DNA of 64,000 nt from Rhodococcus tibetensis (GTDB taxonomy: Bacteria > Actinomycetota > Actinomycetes > Mycobacteriales > Mycobacteriaceae): positions 62,001 to 126,000 of the forward strand of contig NZ_JANFQF010000011.1 in assembly GCF_024438035.1 (NCBI RefSeq). Direction: 5' to 3'. The number at the start of each line of letters is the position of its first letter. Position 1 is the first letter of the stretch. The position numbers were made by a program, and so were the translations under genes. This document shows, one piece after another, positions 1 to 8,018 of this stretch. The notes beneath the pieces were generated by a model, which was not told where the DNA came from, did no database searches, and saw nothing but the letters and a program-made list of their open reading frames with translations.

Positions 1-40
1 GCGGGTAGGGCAGCTGGTAGATGGGTGTCTGTCCGGGCAT
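1..40 (-). CDS. Minor tail protein, N-terminal fragment cut by window edge
   Basis: An ATG at 40 preceded by GGGAG at good spacing opens a frame beginning MPGQTPIYQLPYP and leaving the window. This start resembles short minor tail proteins that follow the tape measure block in actinobacteriophages. Only 13 residues are visible, so the call rests on position and the opening peptide. Confidence 0.5.
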   Translation of the reverse strand, partial: MPGQTPIYQLPYP

Positions 41-57
41 TGTCGTTGTCTCCCTTG

Positions 58-1425
58 TCAGTTCGGCGTGTAGATGGTGCCGAGTGTGTTCGGCCAGCGC
101 GTATCGAACCACGACACCGAGCCATCGAACGCCCACGCGGGCGGCGGCGCCGCCCAGGTGATGCCCGTGTGCATCGAATCCCAGATCGGCGGGGTCGTCG
201 CGGACGTGTCGTTGACGGCTTGCAGTTTCGTGGTGACACGCCAGTGCCCGCCGGTGTGCTCGATCGTCCCGCCGATGATGGCGAACACCGGCGGCACCGT
301 CTCGAGCCACGCCGAGAACGCCGAGCCGTTGATGTAGACAACGCCCTGCGTCTCGGCGCCGAGCGTGAGTACCTGCGCCACCTTGATCGACGGGAACCCA
401 CCGTCACGGGCGGTGTCGATGATGGCCGGTGGATGCTGCGGCAGCGATCCCTCGACCTGACCGCGGGCCAGTACCTCGGTCAGCACCGGGTCGATATGCA
501 CACCGTCGTCAATCCACGATGTGAATGTGACTGTGCGCCTGCCGTTCTGGTTGTCGTCGGCGGCGGACAGCACCGAGACCCAATCGCCACCGCCGTTCGG
601 GCGGTCCTTCCACGATGCTTCGACGCGGGTCACGACACCTTGCGGGGAGAGTTGCAGCGGGCCACCGGCGCCAGCCTCGCAACCGAGTATCCCGATACCG
701 GGGTAAGTCACACTGTCGTACACGATGTCTGAGGCTTGGATGTAGATACGGCCACCGCGGACCACCGCCCATATCGCCATACTGTAGCTGCGCCGGTACA
801 GGTGGCGCACGACGTTCTGCTGCGGGTTGTAGCTGAACGTGTCGCCCATGCTCATGTAGAACTCGGCGTTGAGGTCGGCCAGCGAGCGGCCTTTCACGTC
901 GAGCGGCCAGCAGGAGATGTTGACCGAGCCGGGGTAGAAATAGAACTCGTCAATATCGGCCACCACCTGCGCGGCGTCGGCGATTCTGTTGGCGCGCACG
1001 ATCATTGTTTCCGTGGGCCAGGTCTCGGGCGGCAGCATGATATTCCCGAGGTCGGCGTCTTTACCGGCCGCGGTGACCGTGACTATCCAGCCGCCGGCTC
1101 GGGTGCCGGTGGCAGGCTCGGCCTGCGCGTCGGTCACGCGGCCAGCGAAACAACACCAGTTCGTTGCCACGTCGTTGGGATCTTCGGCGTGTAGCGACAG
1201 CCGCCGACCGATGGCGGCGCGTCCCTTGATGCGGGCGGGCCAGTTCCCGGTGCGGTCGTAGAACGACAGGGTGGCGGTGGCCGGTCGGGCGTGCGAGATG
1301 TAATCGTCTCGGCCCCACTCGATCACCACACCGTCGAGGGAGAGCGGTTGACTGTCTGCCTGGTCGGCGCTGCACGCGACGCGGGCACCGTCGAACATCA
1401 CATAGGGGCGCGGGTTGACGGTCAT
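58..1425 (-). CDS. Phage minor tail / virion structural protein
   Basis: A 455-residue protein directly after the tape measure gene, with an ATGA overlap (1422-1425). It is rich in Trp, aromatic and beta-strand-forming residues, for example FDGARVACS near the N-terminus and a C-terminal stretch with WAFDGSVSWFDTRWP. Size, position and composition fit the baseplate-hub or distal tail proteins that follow the tape measure gene in siphophages. No catalytic motif was recognised. The exact role (distal tail, hub or receptor contact) cannot be set from the sequence. Confidence 0.7.
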   Translation of the reverse strand: MTVNPRPYVMFDGARVACSADQADSQPLSLDGVVIEWGRDDYISHARPATATLSFYDRTGNWPARIKGRAAIGRRLSLHAEDPNDVATNWCCFAGRVTDAQAEPATGTRAGGWIVTVTAAGKDADLGNIMLPPETWPTETMIVRANRIADAAQVVADIDEFYFYPGSVNISCWPLDVKGRSLADLNAEFYMSMGDTFSYNPQQNVVRHLYRRSYSMAIWAVVRGGRIYIQASDIVYDSVTYPGIGILGCEAGAGGPLQLSPQGVVTRVEASWKDRPNGGGDWVSVLSAADDNQNGRRTVTFTSWIDDGVHIDPVLTEVLARGQVEGSLPQHPPAIIDTARDGGFPSIKVAQVLTLGAETQGVVYINGSAFSAWLETVPPVFAIIGGTIEHTGGHWRVTTKLQAVNDTSATTPPIWDSMHTGITWAAPPPAWAFDGSVSWFDTRWPNTLGTIYTPN

Positions 1426-3419
1426 CCGAGGGCCACCGCGGCGACGTGTCCCAGCGTCCGATCCCGGCCGCGGAGTAGGTCATTGATCTGACGGGCCGTC
1501 GACTGCGGGTCGACGGCGCCCTGCACGGTGACGGTCACGTTCGTGATACTCACCGGGCCACCACCACGGCCAGCCAGACCGGCAGCCCAGTCGAGCGACG
1601 GGGCCGCGGCGGCGGTCAGCTCGGGGGCCGCGGCACCGAACGGGGTGAACGGGGCCGGGAGGAACCGGAACGCCGGAGCCTCGGGCACACCGAGCAGCTC
1701 GGGCATGGCGCCGCCGAACAGGGAGGTCAGCCAGCCGGGCGGCGACGGCCAGGAAATGCTCGAGATGAACGAGATAAGCGACTGCACCAGGCCGATGATG
1801 GTTTCGATGGGACCGGCCAGCGCACCGAACGCGGCCGAGCCGATCGACCCGGCCACGTCGAACGCGGGGCCGAGCGAACCGAGCAGCCCGGTCAGCAGCG
1901 AGATTGCACCGGCCAGCACACCGGCGACTATCCCGGCCATCGACGCCAGAGCGTCGACCACGCGGATGATGCCGGGGGCGAGCTCGGCCATCAGCGACGC
2001 CAGCGGCGGCAGGATGGCACCGGCCAGCTGCACCAGCGGCGGCAGCAACGGGATCAACGCCAGCATCAGCGACAGAAACGACGTGGCCAGCTGCGGCAGC
2101 ACCGGGGCCAGCGCGTTGATGGCCGTGGTCAGTTGGCCGGCGAACGTCACGGCCACCTGCGCCAGCACCGGGGCCAGCTGCGCGAACGTCGAGGTAATGA
2201 TGGGCAGGATCGGGGCCAGGGCACCGGCCAGCGCCGACGCCACCTGACCGATGGCCGGGGCCAGCTGCGCGAACGTCTGCGCCATCACGGGCAGCACCGG
2301 GGCCAGGGCGCCGGTGAGGGCCTGCACGACGGTCGTCAGTGCCGGGGCCAGCGCCGACACCGCACCGGCCAGCCCACCGGCCAGGGTGGCGGCCAGCTGG
2401 GCGATCAGCGGCAGCAGCGGGGCCGCGGCGGTGAGCAGCTGCGCGAACGCCTCACCGATGGGGCCGATGGCCGGGGCCAGTGCTTGCACCGCGGAGGCCA
2501 GGGCGCCGCCGATCACGGTGGCGATCTGGGTCAGCGGGCCAGTCAGATCGGTCAGTACGCCGCCGAGCGAGGTGAACACCGACCCGAGGACGGGGCCGAT
2601 CACGGCGCCGAGCTGGCCGAGCAGCTGCACGAACGGGCCCAGCAGGTTCGCCACACCGGTCAGCGCCGCGGCGAATCCGTCGAACACCGCGGTCAGGGTG
2701 CCGTTCGCGGCCAGGTTGGAAAGGGCGGTGCCGATGGAGTCGAGCACGTTCCCGAACGCGGCACCGAGCTTGTCGGCCACCGGCAGCACCGCGGCGCCGA
2801 GGTCGAGGAATCCTTGCACCAGCTTGGCCAGGCCGGGGCCGAGTGCCGCGGTGAACTTGGCGGATGCGTCGATCATCGCCTGTAGGGCGCCCAGGCCGGG
2901 GCCGGTGATCTGGTCGACCACGGTCGAGAACACCGACGACACCGCCGACGCCACGCCTTGCATCTGCGGGGTGATGGCGTCGAGCAGCCCGCCGAGCTTG
3001 GCGAACGCCGGGGCCATCTCCCTGGCGAACGTCGAGGACACCGCCGACTTGAGCGCGTCGAACTGCGGTTTGATACTCGACGCCGCTTCCTTGATGCCGT
3101 CGAGACCGAGCATCACCGCGGCCAGCGCCGGGGCCATCGCGGCGCCCAGGGCCAGGGCGCCGAGTCCGACCGAGCCGAGCGCGCCACCGAGCAGCGCGGT
3201 CAGCGTCAACACCTTGGCGATCTTCGATATCAGGTCTTTGAATCCCGATGCTGCGCGGCCGATCCCGGCGGCGATGCGGGCACCGAATCCGGCGCCGGAC
3301 AGCCGTTCGATGCGGCGTTGCAGCCGCTCGACCTCGCGGGCCGTGCGTTGCATGGCGCGGTCGGCGACACCACCGTCGCCGACGATGCGGATGGAAAGTA
3401 TGGCGGTGCGCCCGGCCAT
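1422..3419 (-). CDS. Phage tail tape measure protein
   Basis: A 665-residue, Ala/Leu/Gly-rich protein with a basic N-terminal segment (about residues 1-65, with RIVGDGG and repeated Arg), hydrophobic helices around 70-110, and a long middle with irregular repeats of the type ALAPVLP / QLAPAIGQVA. This is typical of tape measure proteins, which set tail length and occupy the tail lumen. It follows the frameshifted tail chaperone, the canonical order. By the usual rule of about 1.5 angstrom per residue the tail would be near 100 nm (inference). The stop overlaps the next start. Confidence 0.92.
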   Translation of the reverse strand: MAGRTAILSIRIVGDGGVADRAMQRTAREVERLQRRIERLSGAGFGARIAAGIGRAASGFKDLISKIAKVLTLTALLGGALGSVGLGALALGAAMAPALAAVMLGLDGIKEAASSIKPQFDALKSAVSSTFAREMAPAFAKLGGLLDAITPQMQGVASAVSSVFSTVVDQITGPGLGALQAMIDASAKFTAALGPGLAKLVQGFLDLGAAVLPVADKLGAAFGNVLDSIGTALSNLAANGTLTAVFDGFAAALTGVANLLGPFVQLLGQLGAVIGPVLGSVFTSLGGVLTDLTGPLTQIATVIGGALASAVQALAPAIGPIGEAFAQLLTAAAPLLPLIAQLAATLAGGLAGAVSALAPALTTVVQALTGALAPVLPVMAQTFAQLAPAIGQVASALAGALAPILPIITSTFAQLAPVLAQVAVTFAGQLTTAINALAPVLPQLATSFLSLMLALIPLLPPLVQLAGAILPPLASLMAELAPGIIRVVDALASMAGIVAGVLAGAISLLTGLLGSLGPAFDVAGSIGSAAFGALAGPIETIIGLVQSLISFISSISWPSPPGWLTSLFGGAMPELLGVPEAPAFRFLPAPFTPFGAAAPELTAAAAPSLDWAAGLAGRGGGPVSITNVTVTVQGAVDPQSTARQINDLLRGRDRTLGHVAAVALG

Positions 3420-3424
3420 GCGTG

Positions 3425-3852
3425 TCAGCCCTTCTCGGATGCGGTCAGTAGCACGTCGATGGCGGTGGCGATTACCTCATCGGACTCGGCCAGCCACGCG
3501 GCCGGTGTCTGATTCGTCGCCACCGCCAGCTCGACAATCAGTCGCTCGACAGTGCCGGACTCGTAGGGTCCACGATGCGGGCCACCTCGGCCTCGTCGTC
3601 GTCACCGATCTCAGCGACCGCGGCGGCGGCATTGCAGAACGCATCGAACCCACCATCGAACAGGCCGTTGCGGCGCAACGCCGAGAACGCCAGGAAGTTG
3701 GCGAACAGCAGCGGGTCTTCCTGCGGGCCGTCCCACTTGTGCTTACGGCGCGTCGAGCTGTAGGCCATCTGGTCGGCAACGATGGCGGTCACGTTGCGGT
3801 GAACGGTGCCGTCGACCATCTCCACGTCGAACACAAACCTGTTGATACTCAT
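3425..3852 (-). CDS. Tail assembly chaperone, -1 frameshift product (gpGT-like)
   Basis: In the -1 frame the sequence is open from 3601 to a TGA at 3425-3427, six bases before the tape measure start. It encodes a convincing C-terminal domain with ERLIVELAVATNQTP, AAWLAESDEVIATA and IDVLLTASEKG. A slip anywhere between 3601 and 3538 would give a fusion of about 142 residues. The -1 frame has a stop at 3602-3604, which bounds the window upstream. No perfect X-XXY-YYZ heptamer is present; GGACCCT at 3565-3571 is the best candidate because the A-site Pro tRNA can re-pair. Programmed -1 frameshifting here is a known, widely conserved feature of tailed phages. Confidence 0.82.
3538..3852 (-). CDS. 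Tail assembly chaperone, short form (gpG-like)
   Basis: The zero-frame product is 104 residues, starting MSINRFVFDVEM and ending SPALSSD. It lies just upstream of the tape measure gene, where siphophages encode the G/GT chaperones that bind the tape measure protein during assembly. The core with RRKHKWDGPQEDP and a helical middle fits actinobacteriophage gpG-like proteins. The stop at 3538 sits within a window where the -1 frame is open and continues to the tape measure gene, so part of translation is expected to bypass it. Confidence 0.82.
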   Translation of the reverse strand: MSINRFVFDVEMVDGTVHRNVTAIVADQMAYSSTRRKHKWDGPQEDPLLFANFLAFSALRRNGLFDGGFDAFCNAAAAVAEIGDDDEAEVARIVDPTSPALSSD

Positions 3853-3856
3853 AGCT

Positions 3857-4234
3857 TTACGTCCCCTCCACTTGGTCGAGCAGTCGCTCGACGTGTCTCA
3901 TGTATGCGCTCGTCCACGCTGGCTCGGTCGCCTCGGCGGCGTTCAGGATGAACGGTTGCGCGCGGATATTGCGGGCGGGCCAGCCCCAATGGATCGGGCC
4001 TGCATAGGGCACCGACTTCTTCCCGGCGCGCACGATCCCGGCGCGGGCCGTGCCCGCGGCGCGAATCGACTGGTCGAGCCGACCCGATACCCGCGGCACG
4101 CGGGCGCGGCTGGCACCGGCCACCGTGTCGGCCGCGCCGCGGTTGATGGCCTTCAGCTCGTCCATGCCACGACCAGCCGCGCGCAACGTGCGGCGCAGCT
4201 GGTCGGCGCCGACCAGCTCGAATAGGGCGGCCAT
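3857..4234 (-). CDS. HK97 gp10-like tail completion/terminator protein
   Basis: A 125-residue protein with an N-terminal amphipathic segment (LVGADQLRRTLRAAG) and the pattern SRARVPRVSGRLDQSIR followed by YAGPIHWGWPARNIRAQPF. The VSGRL...S and Y...H.GW.AR...PF pattern is characteristic of the HK97 gp10-like family, which works at the head-tail or tail-terminator interface. It lies between the tail tube gene and the chaperone. An ordinary structural gene with no odd features. Confidence 0.75.
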   Translation of the reverse strand: MAALFELVGADQLRRTLRAAGRGMDELKAINRGAADTVAGASRARVPRVSGRLDQSIRAAGTARAGIVRAGKKSVPYAGPIHWGWPARNIRAQPFILNAAEATEPAWTSAYMRHVERLLDQVEGT

Positions 4235-4237
4235 CGG

Positions 4238-4654
4238 TTACGGCGTGGGATCGGTGGCCACCGGCGGGCCGACCAGCGCCCACTCGACCTCGGCAGTCGG
4301 CTTGGTCTTGACGTCGCCACCGATGGCCAGCGGGTCGACGGTGAGGATGCCGGTGAACTCCTGGCCGACCGCGGTCGACGGGGTGAACTTGAACGGCACC
4401 TGCACACCGGCGTTGGTGAGCGACCACAGGTTGATACCGCCCTCGGTCAAGTCCTGCACGATCGTCGCGTTCAGCGACCAGCTGTAGGTGATCTCACCGG
4501 GCAGCACGTCACCGCACAGCGTGGGCAGATCGTCGTCAGCGTTCTTGTCGGGCACCAGCTGGGCGGCGGTGATCTGGCAGGAAATATCGATCACGGTGCC
4601 GACCTCACCGAGCGAGAGCGTGCCCGGTCCCATTTTGTAGCTCTTGACTGGCAT
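4238..4654 (-). CDS. Major tail (tube) protein
   Basis: A 138-residue, beta-rich acidic protein starting MPVKSYKMGPGTLSLGEVG. The Gly-rich opening GPGTLSLG followed by alternating beta-strand segments, such as ITYSWSLNATIVQDL and KTKPTAEVEWALVGP, is typical of siphophage tube proteins, which polymerise in hexameric rings around the tape measure protein. It lies three genes upstream of the tape measure gene, as expected. Confidence 0.78.
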   Translation of the reverse strand: MPVKSYKMGPGTLSLGEVGTVIDISCQITAAQLVPDKNADDDLPTLCGDVLPGEITYSWSLNATIVQDLTEGGINLWSLTNAGVQVPFKFTPSTAVGQEFTGILTVDPLAIGGDVKTKPTAEVEWALVGPPVATDPTP

Positions 4655-4666
4655 AGTCGTTGTCTC

Positions 4667-5026
4667 CTAGCAGGTTTCGTGGTTGACGGTGACCCGGAAT
4701 GCTGGCAGCGGGGCGCCACCGCCGGGGAGTGTGACGGCCTCGGCCAGCGACGTGTCAGTGTCGGGGTCGATCACGGTCAGGGCCTTGTCGAGCAGGGACG
4801 ACAAGGTGCGGAGCGCCTGCGCGGTGCCGGTGTCCGGTGCGATCAGGTACACGTCGACCGCGACGGTGCCGCCACCGCCGAGCAGGTTGTGCGCCATCGT
4901 GCGGGCGGTGACCCACGCGGCCGGTGGGTTGATCTCGGCAGGCTCGACCGTTGCGCGGAGACCGGCCGAGCGCAACGACGCAACAACGTCCTCGGCCGCG
5001 GCGGCAATGTCCAGCGGGCCAGCCAT
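4667..5026 (-). CDS. Phage neck/tail terminator-like protein
   Basis: A 119-residue protein between the head-tail connector and the tail tube gene. It contains AAAAEDVVASLRSAGLRATV, then a beta stretch AVDVYLIAPDT, and ends PAFRVTVNHETC. Size and position match minor capsid or tail-terminator proteins of the head-tail joining module. Its start overlaps the preceding stop at 5026. No decisive motif is seen, so the role is inferred from gene order. Confidence 0.6.
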   Translation of the reverse strand: MAGPLDIAAAAEDVVASLRSAGLRATVEPAEINPPAAWVTARTMAHNLLGGGGTVAVDVYLIAPDTGTAQALRTLSSLLDKALTVIDPDTDTSLAEAVTLPGGGAPLPAFRVTVNHETC

Positions 5027-5355
5027 CAGCCGACCGCCGGTCGCTGGTAGTGGCCGAGTCCGAGCAGCTGCGCAACGTCGGGGTCGTTGCGTTGCACGTA
5101 GATCGGTCCCAGCTCACCGAACGACTCGACACCGCTCGGACTGTTTCGCCGCCGGTAGATGCGGCTGGCCAGCATCACGCCGCCTTGCACGCGCCGAGCT
5201 GGCCACACCGCGGGCACTCCGAACCAATCGACCAGCAGATCGTTCACGGCCGCAACGGCACTGGTCAGGGCCGTTGCGTCGGTCTGGTCGTCCAGGTGCA
5301 AGTAATCGCGCACTGCGTCAGTGGTTACCGGGGTGGCCGGCTCGGGCGTAGTCAT
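5026..5355 (-). CDS. Head-tail connector (gp6-like)
   Basis: A 109-residue protein starting MTTPEPATPVTTDAVRDYLHL. Short helical segments, with ATALTSAVAAVNDLLVDWFG and VMLASRIYRRRNSP, fit the gp6-like / DNA-packaging adaptor family found directly after the major capsid gene: a small all-helical protein that forms the ring below the portal. Start and stop overlap the neighbouring genes by one base, indicating translational coupling. Function is inferred from position and fold-like composition. Confidence 0.65.
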   Translation of the reverse strand: MTTPEPATPVTTDAVRDYLHLDDQTDATALTSAVAAVNDLLVDWFGVPAVWPARRVQGGVMLASRIYRRRNSPSGVESFGELGPIYVQRNDPDVAQLLGLGHYQRPAVG

Positions 5356-6902
5356 CAGGGCGCCGGGGCAATCGTGACCTTGGCGATGCCCTTGGCCGAG
5401 TGCAGCAACGTTGCGTAGTAGCCGAACACGCCACCGTCGCGGCCACCGTTGGCAATGTTCACCGTCTCGACACGGATCGGGGATCCACCGAGCTCGTAGA
5501 ACGTCATCGCGGGCTTGGCGCCGACCACGACGGTGCCAGCGGGCACAAAGTCGGAGTCGGTGAAGTTCTCCGGCCGGATGCCGAGCAGGTCGAGGAACGC
5601 GGGCACGTCGAACGCGGTCACCTCGAGCAGCGCCTCGAGGTCGATCGGGTTGACCAGTGCGAACGTGGCCGGGGTGCGGGCCGCGCTCTTGACGGTGCGG
5701 GCGCCCTTGGCCACGGCCTTGAGCAGATCGGTCGCGGACCCGGCCGCGGTGGCCGCGGCGGCGACGGCGGCGGCGGCACGCTCGTCGGATTGGTAGGCGT
5801 AGCTCTCGGTCATCGCCCGGAAATACGAGTTGATGAACTCCGTGTCGTTGAAGTCCCAGAACTTACGGTCGAGGTCGTGGGCACCGGCGAGCCGCTTCGC
5901 TTCGACGGGCACCGACTCGGTGGTGGGCGCGTTGCTGGGTACCGCGGTCTTGTCGCCGGTGTAGTCGTCGACCTCGGGGGCCACGACCCAGCGCCAGCCG
6001 GTGAGCTTCCAGTGGGTCAGGGTGCCGGGGTTGAGCAGCGGCACGATCTGACGTTCGTAGGCGACACCGGACCACAGCTCACCGACCCAGCCATCAGGCG
6101 AGACCCACGGGTTAGCCGAGCGGGTGATGTCCGCCAGCGCCGCGTGCAGCGTGTCGGACGTGCCACCGTAGTACGCGGCCTGTAGGGCCTCGGTGACCTC
6201 GGCCAGCGACCGGGGCCGGGGTGTGGCGGTGGTCAGTGCGATACCGGCCGGGACAGCCGCCGGTGCCGCGGCGGTCAGCACGGCCGCGGGTGCGGCGGGC
6301 GCGGTCGCCGCGGTGCCCGAGTCGGCGGGTGCGGGTGCGGGCGCGGCCGGGGCAGCCGGGGCCGTGGTGACCGGCGCGGCACCGGCGGCGGGGGTGGCGG
6401 GGGTGACGGTCATGGTGGTGACTCCTGTTGGTTGGTCTGGCTGGGCTTGGGCGACAACGCTCGACACGCGGGCGTCAGCGAATGCGGGAATGGCGACCAG
6501 GGCCACGGCGTCGAGCTGGGCCGACACCACGCGCTTGCCATCGGGGGACAGCTGCACACCGGACAGCTCGACCGACAGGGCGTCGCGGATGCCCTCGGTG
6601 GCGTCGGACAGGGCCAGGTCACCATCGGGACCGGCGCCGACCTTGAACCCGAGAATCATTCCGTCGGGTGTCTGGTCGACGCGGGCCAGGTAACCGACCG
6701 GGGTGCCCTCGGGCCGGTGGTCGCGGAGCAGCTTCACGCGCTTGAGGTCTGGCGGCAGCGACACCGCACCGGCGTCGACCGACACCAGCCCGCGGCTGGT
6801 GCGGCCTGGCACGTTGTAGGGCAGGGCCAGGCCGGTGATGGTGCGCCGCTCGGCGTCGGCCGACAGGTCGGCCGGGGCGGTGGCGAACTCGGTGGTCGTC
6901 AT
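5355..6902 (-). CDS. Prohead protease-major capsid protein fusion
   Basis: A 515-residue protein joining two head genes. Residues 1-160 are a U35-type prohead protease: ITGLALPYN, the His-containing LLRDHRPEGTPVGYL and the Ser-containing DALSVELSG. An Ala/Pro linker follows (about 165-225). The C-terminal part, from about residue 230, looks like an HK97-type major capsid protein, with SYAYQSDERAAAA and DVPAFLDLLGIRPENF. Most phages encode these separately. An in-frame ATG at 6413 with its own AGGAG could give a 352-residue linker-plus-capsid product, providing capsid subunits in excess of protease. Confidence 0.85.
   Translation of the reverse strand: MTTTEFATAPADLSADAERRTITGLALPYNVPGRTSRGLVSVDAGAVSLPPDLKRVKLLRDHRPEGTPVGYLARVDQTPDGMILGFKVGAGPDGDLALSDATEGIRDALSVELSGVQLSPDGKRVVSAQLDAVALVAIPAFADARVSSVVAQAQPDQPTGVTTMTVTPATPAAGAAPVTTAPAAPAAPAPAPADSGTAATAPAAPAAVLTAAAPAAVPAGIALTTATPRPRSLAEVTEALQAAYYGGTSDTLHAALADITRSANPWVSPDGWVGELWSGVAYERQIVPLLNPGTLTHWKLTGWRWVVAPEVDDYTGDKTAVPSNAPTTESVPVEAKRLAGAHDLDRKFWDFNDTEFINSYFRAMTESYAYQSDERAAAAVAAAATAAGSATDLLKAVAKGARTVKSAARTPATFALVNPIDLEALLEVTAFDVPAFLDLLGIRPENFTDSDFVPAGTVVVGAKPAMTFYELGGSPIRVETVNIANGGRDGGVFGYYATLLHSAKGIAKVTIAPAP
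6411..6426 (-). promoter_or_regulatory. Internal ribosome binding site and start for capsid part
   Basis: On the minus strand AGGAG (6422-6426) lies 8 bases before an in-frame ATG (6411-6413) inside the protease-capsid gene, at the start of the Ala/Pro linker (MTVTPATPAAG). Spacing and strength match a normal start site. Confidence 0.6.
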
Positions 6903-7201
6903 GCTGCGGGGGTGTCCCTTCTGTGTCGGCCGGGGACGGCCGGGGGGGCCGCGGCCAGGATCGGCACGTAGTGGCGTAGCGCGGCCTCCACCACCGGCGA
7001 TGCGAGCAGCCGCGAGACACCGGCGTTACCGAGCAGGACGGCGAATACCAGCACGGTGACCGTGGTGGTACCGAGCGTGTCGGCCAGGATCGGCACCACC
7101 GGCGCCAGGGCGACGATGGTGGCCACCGTCGAGCGACCGGCCGAGCGGGCCGGGTGCGAGCACTGGGTGGGCTGTTCCTCGGTCGGAACCGGGGCCATCA
7201 T
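6899..7201 (-). CDS. Small membrane protein, candidate holin
   Basis: A 100-residue protein with two hydrophobic segments, around residues 26-47 (VATIVALAPVVPILAD) and 48-62 (TVTVLVFAVLLGNAGV), followed by a basic tail ending RHRRDTPAA. It lies directly after the endolysin and a one-TM protein and overlaps both neighbours. Small two-TM proteins next to a lysin are usually holins that release the lysin or depolarise the membrane. ATG codons at 7201 and 7198 are both possible starts, which could give the dual-start holin/antiholin arrangement, but this is inference. Confidence 0.6.
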   Translation of the reverse strand: MMAPVPTEEQPTQCSHPARSAGRSTVATIVALAPVVPILADTLGTTTVTVLVFAVLLGNAGVSRLLASPVVEAALRHYVPILAAAPPAVPGRHRRDTPAA

Positions 7202-7347
7202 CAGGACTTCTCCTCGAGGGTGTCGGACTCGGGTTGTAATGCGTCAGCGATGCGGGCCAGGTAGATCACGGCCAGGGCGCCAGCGACCAGCACACCGACC
7301 GTGATGCCGACCACCAGCACCACCAGCGCCACCAGCACCGTGCTCAC
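7201..7347 (-). CDS. One-TM microprotein (48 aa) in lysis module
   Basis: A GTG start at 7347 overlaps the endolysin stop (GTGA) and the TGA overlaps the next ATG. The product is a 48-residue protein with one strong membrane segment (VALVVLVVGITVGVLVAG) and an acidic tail ending LEEKS. Coupling on both sides argues that it is translated. It may be a second holin, antiholin or membrane anchor in lysis. Confidence 0.6.
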   Translation of the reverse strand: MSTVLVALVVLVVGITVGVLVAGALAVIYLARIADALQPESDTLEEKS

Positions 7348-8018
7348 TCCTGCCCGCGCAGCTCGGCAACGTCGTGGCGCAGCTGGGCCACGGCGTCGAC
7401 CAGCGTCAAGTCCTGCCCTTTCGCGTTCTTCCCGAGCTGCGACCAGGGGCCGAGCTGTTCGGCCACGTAGCGCAGCAAGCGATCCTGTTCGGGTGTCATA
7501 TCGGGAACCTCCGGTGTCGGTCGGGTGTCGGTCTGGTCGGGGCCGTAGATGCCCAGGTGACCGGCGCTGAGCCGGTCGGCGAACGCCTGCACGCGGCGGT
7601 CACCCTCGGGGTAGCCGATCTGGTAGTGCATCTCGTCGGCGCGAGACCACCGGGCACCCCAATAAACCGTTCCCTCGAATAAGTCGAGGCCACGGTTCAC
7701 GCGGTCGATCAGCACGCGGGGCATGGTTCGAGCGCCCCACGGATACTTCGGTGCGTTGATGTCAAATGCGGTGCCGGACAGGTGATTACTGTTCGGGACG
7801 GCGTTGTCGCGGGACCACCCCCACACCTGCGACGTGACCGGCTCGACGTTGCGGTGATACCAGAGCAGCCACGCATTGAGGATGGTCGCGGCGGCGCCCG
7901 ACCGGACCGGGGCACCGGGCGAGGCCGGAACCAACTTGACGGTCACGGTTTCGTTGTGGTCGCACATGCGCCAGCCGTTCTCGCTGTGCGTGTTTCCGTA
8001 GGCGATGCGGAACGTCAT
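7344..8018 (-). CDS. Endolysin, M15 family peptidoglycan peptidase
   Basis: A 224-residue protein. Residues 1-60 hold an opening domain (YGNTHSENGWRMCD). Zn-ligand motifs of the M15 D-Ala-D-Ala carboxypeptidase/endopeptidase family are visible: SNHLSGTAFD at 77-86 (His79, Asp86) and EMHY at 129-132 (His131). The C-terminal 60 residues (MTPEQDRLLRYVAEQL) are helical and may bind the cell wall. It should cut the peptide crosslinks of host peptidoglycan at lysis. It sits inside the head module, between portal and capsid genes, and overlaps the portal stop (ATGA), an unusual place for a lysin. Confidence 0.85.
   Translation of the reverse strand: MTFRIAYGNTHSENGWRMCDHNETVTVKLVPASPGAPVRSGAAATILNAWLLWYHRNVEPVTSQVWGWSRDNAVPNSNHLSGTAFDINAPKYPWGARTMPRVLIDRVNRGLDLFEGTVYWGARWSRADEMHYQIGYPEGDRRVQAFADRLSAGHLGIYGPDQTDTRPTPEVPDMTPEQDRLLRYVAEQLGPWSQLGKNAKGQDLTLVDAVAQLRHDVAELRGQE

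Noticed and set aside
1528-2885. Gly/Gln/Arg-rich repetitive plus-strand frames
   Set aside because: They reflect the codon-level repeats of the tape measure gene on the other strand.
2251-3951. 566-residue plus-strand frame opposite the tape measure gene
   Set aside because: It is the mirror of a high-GC repeated gene; composition (Ala/Ser/Pro/Arg) and lack of a start context mark it as a shadow.
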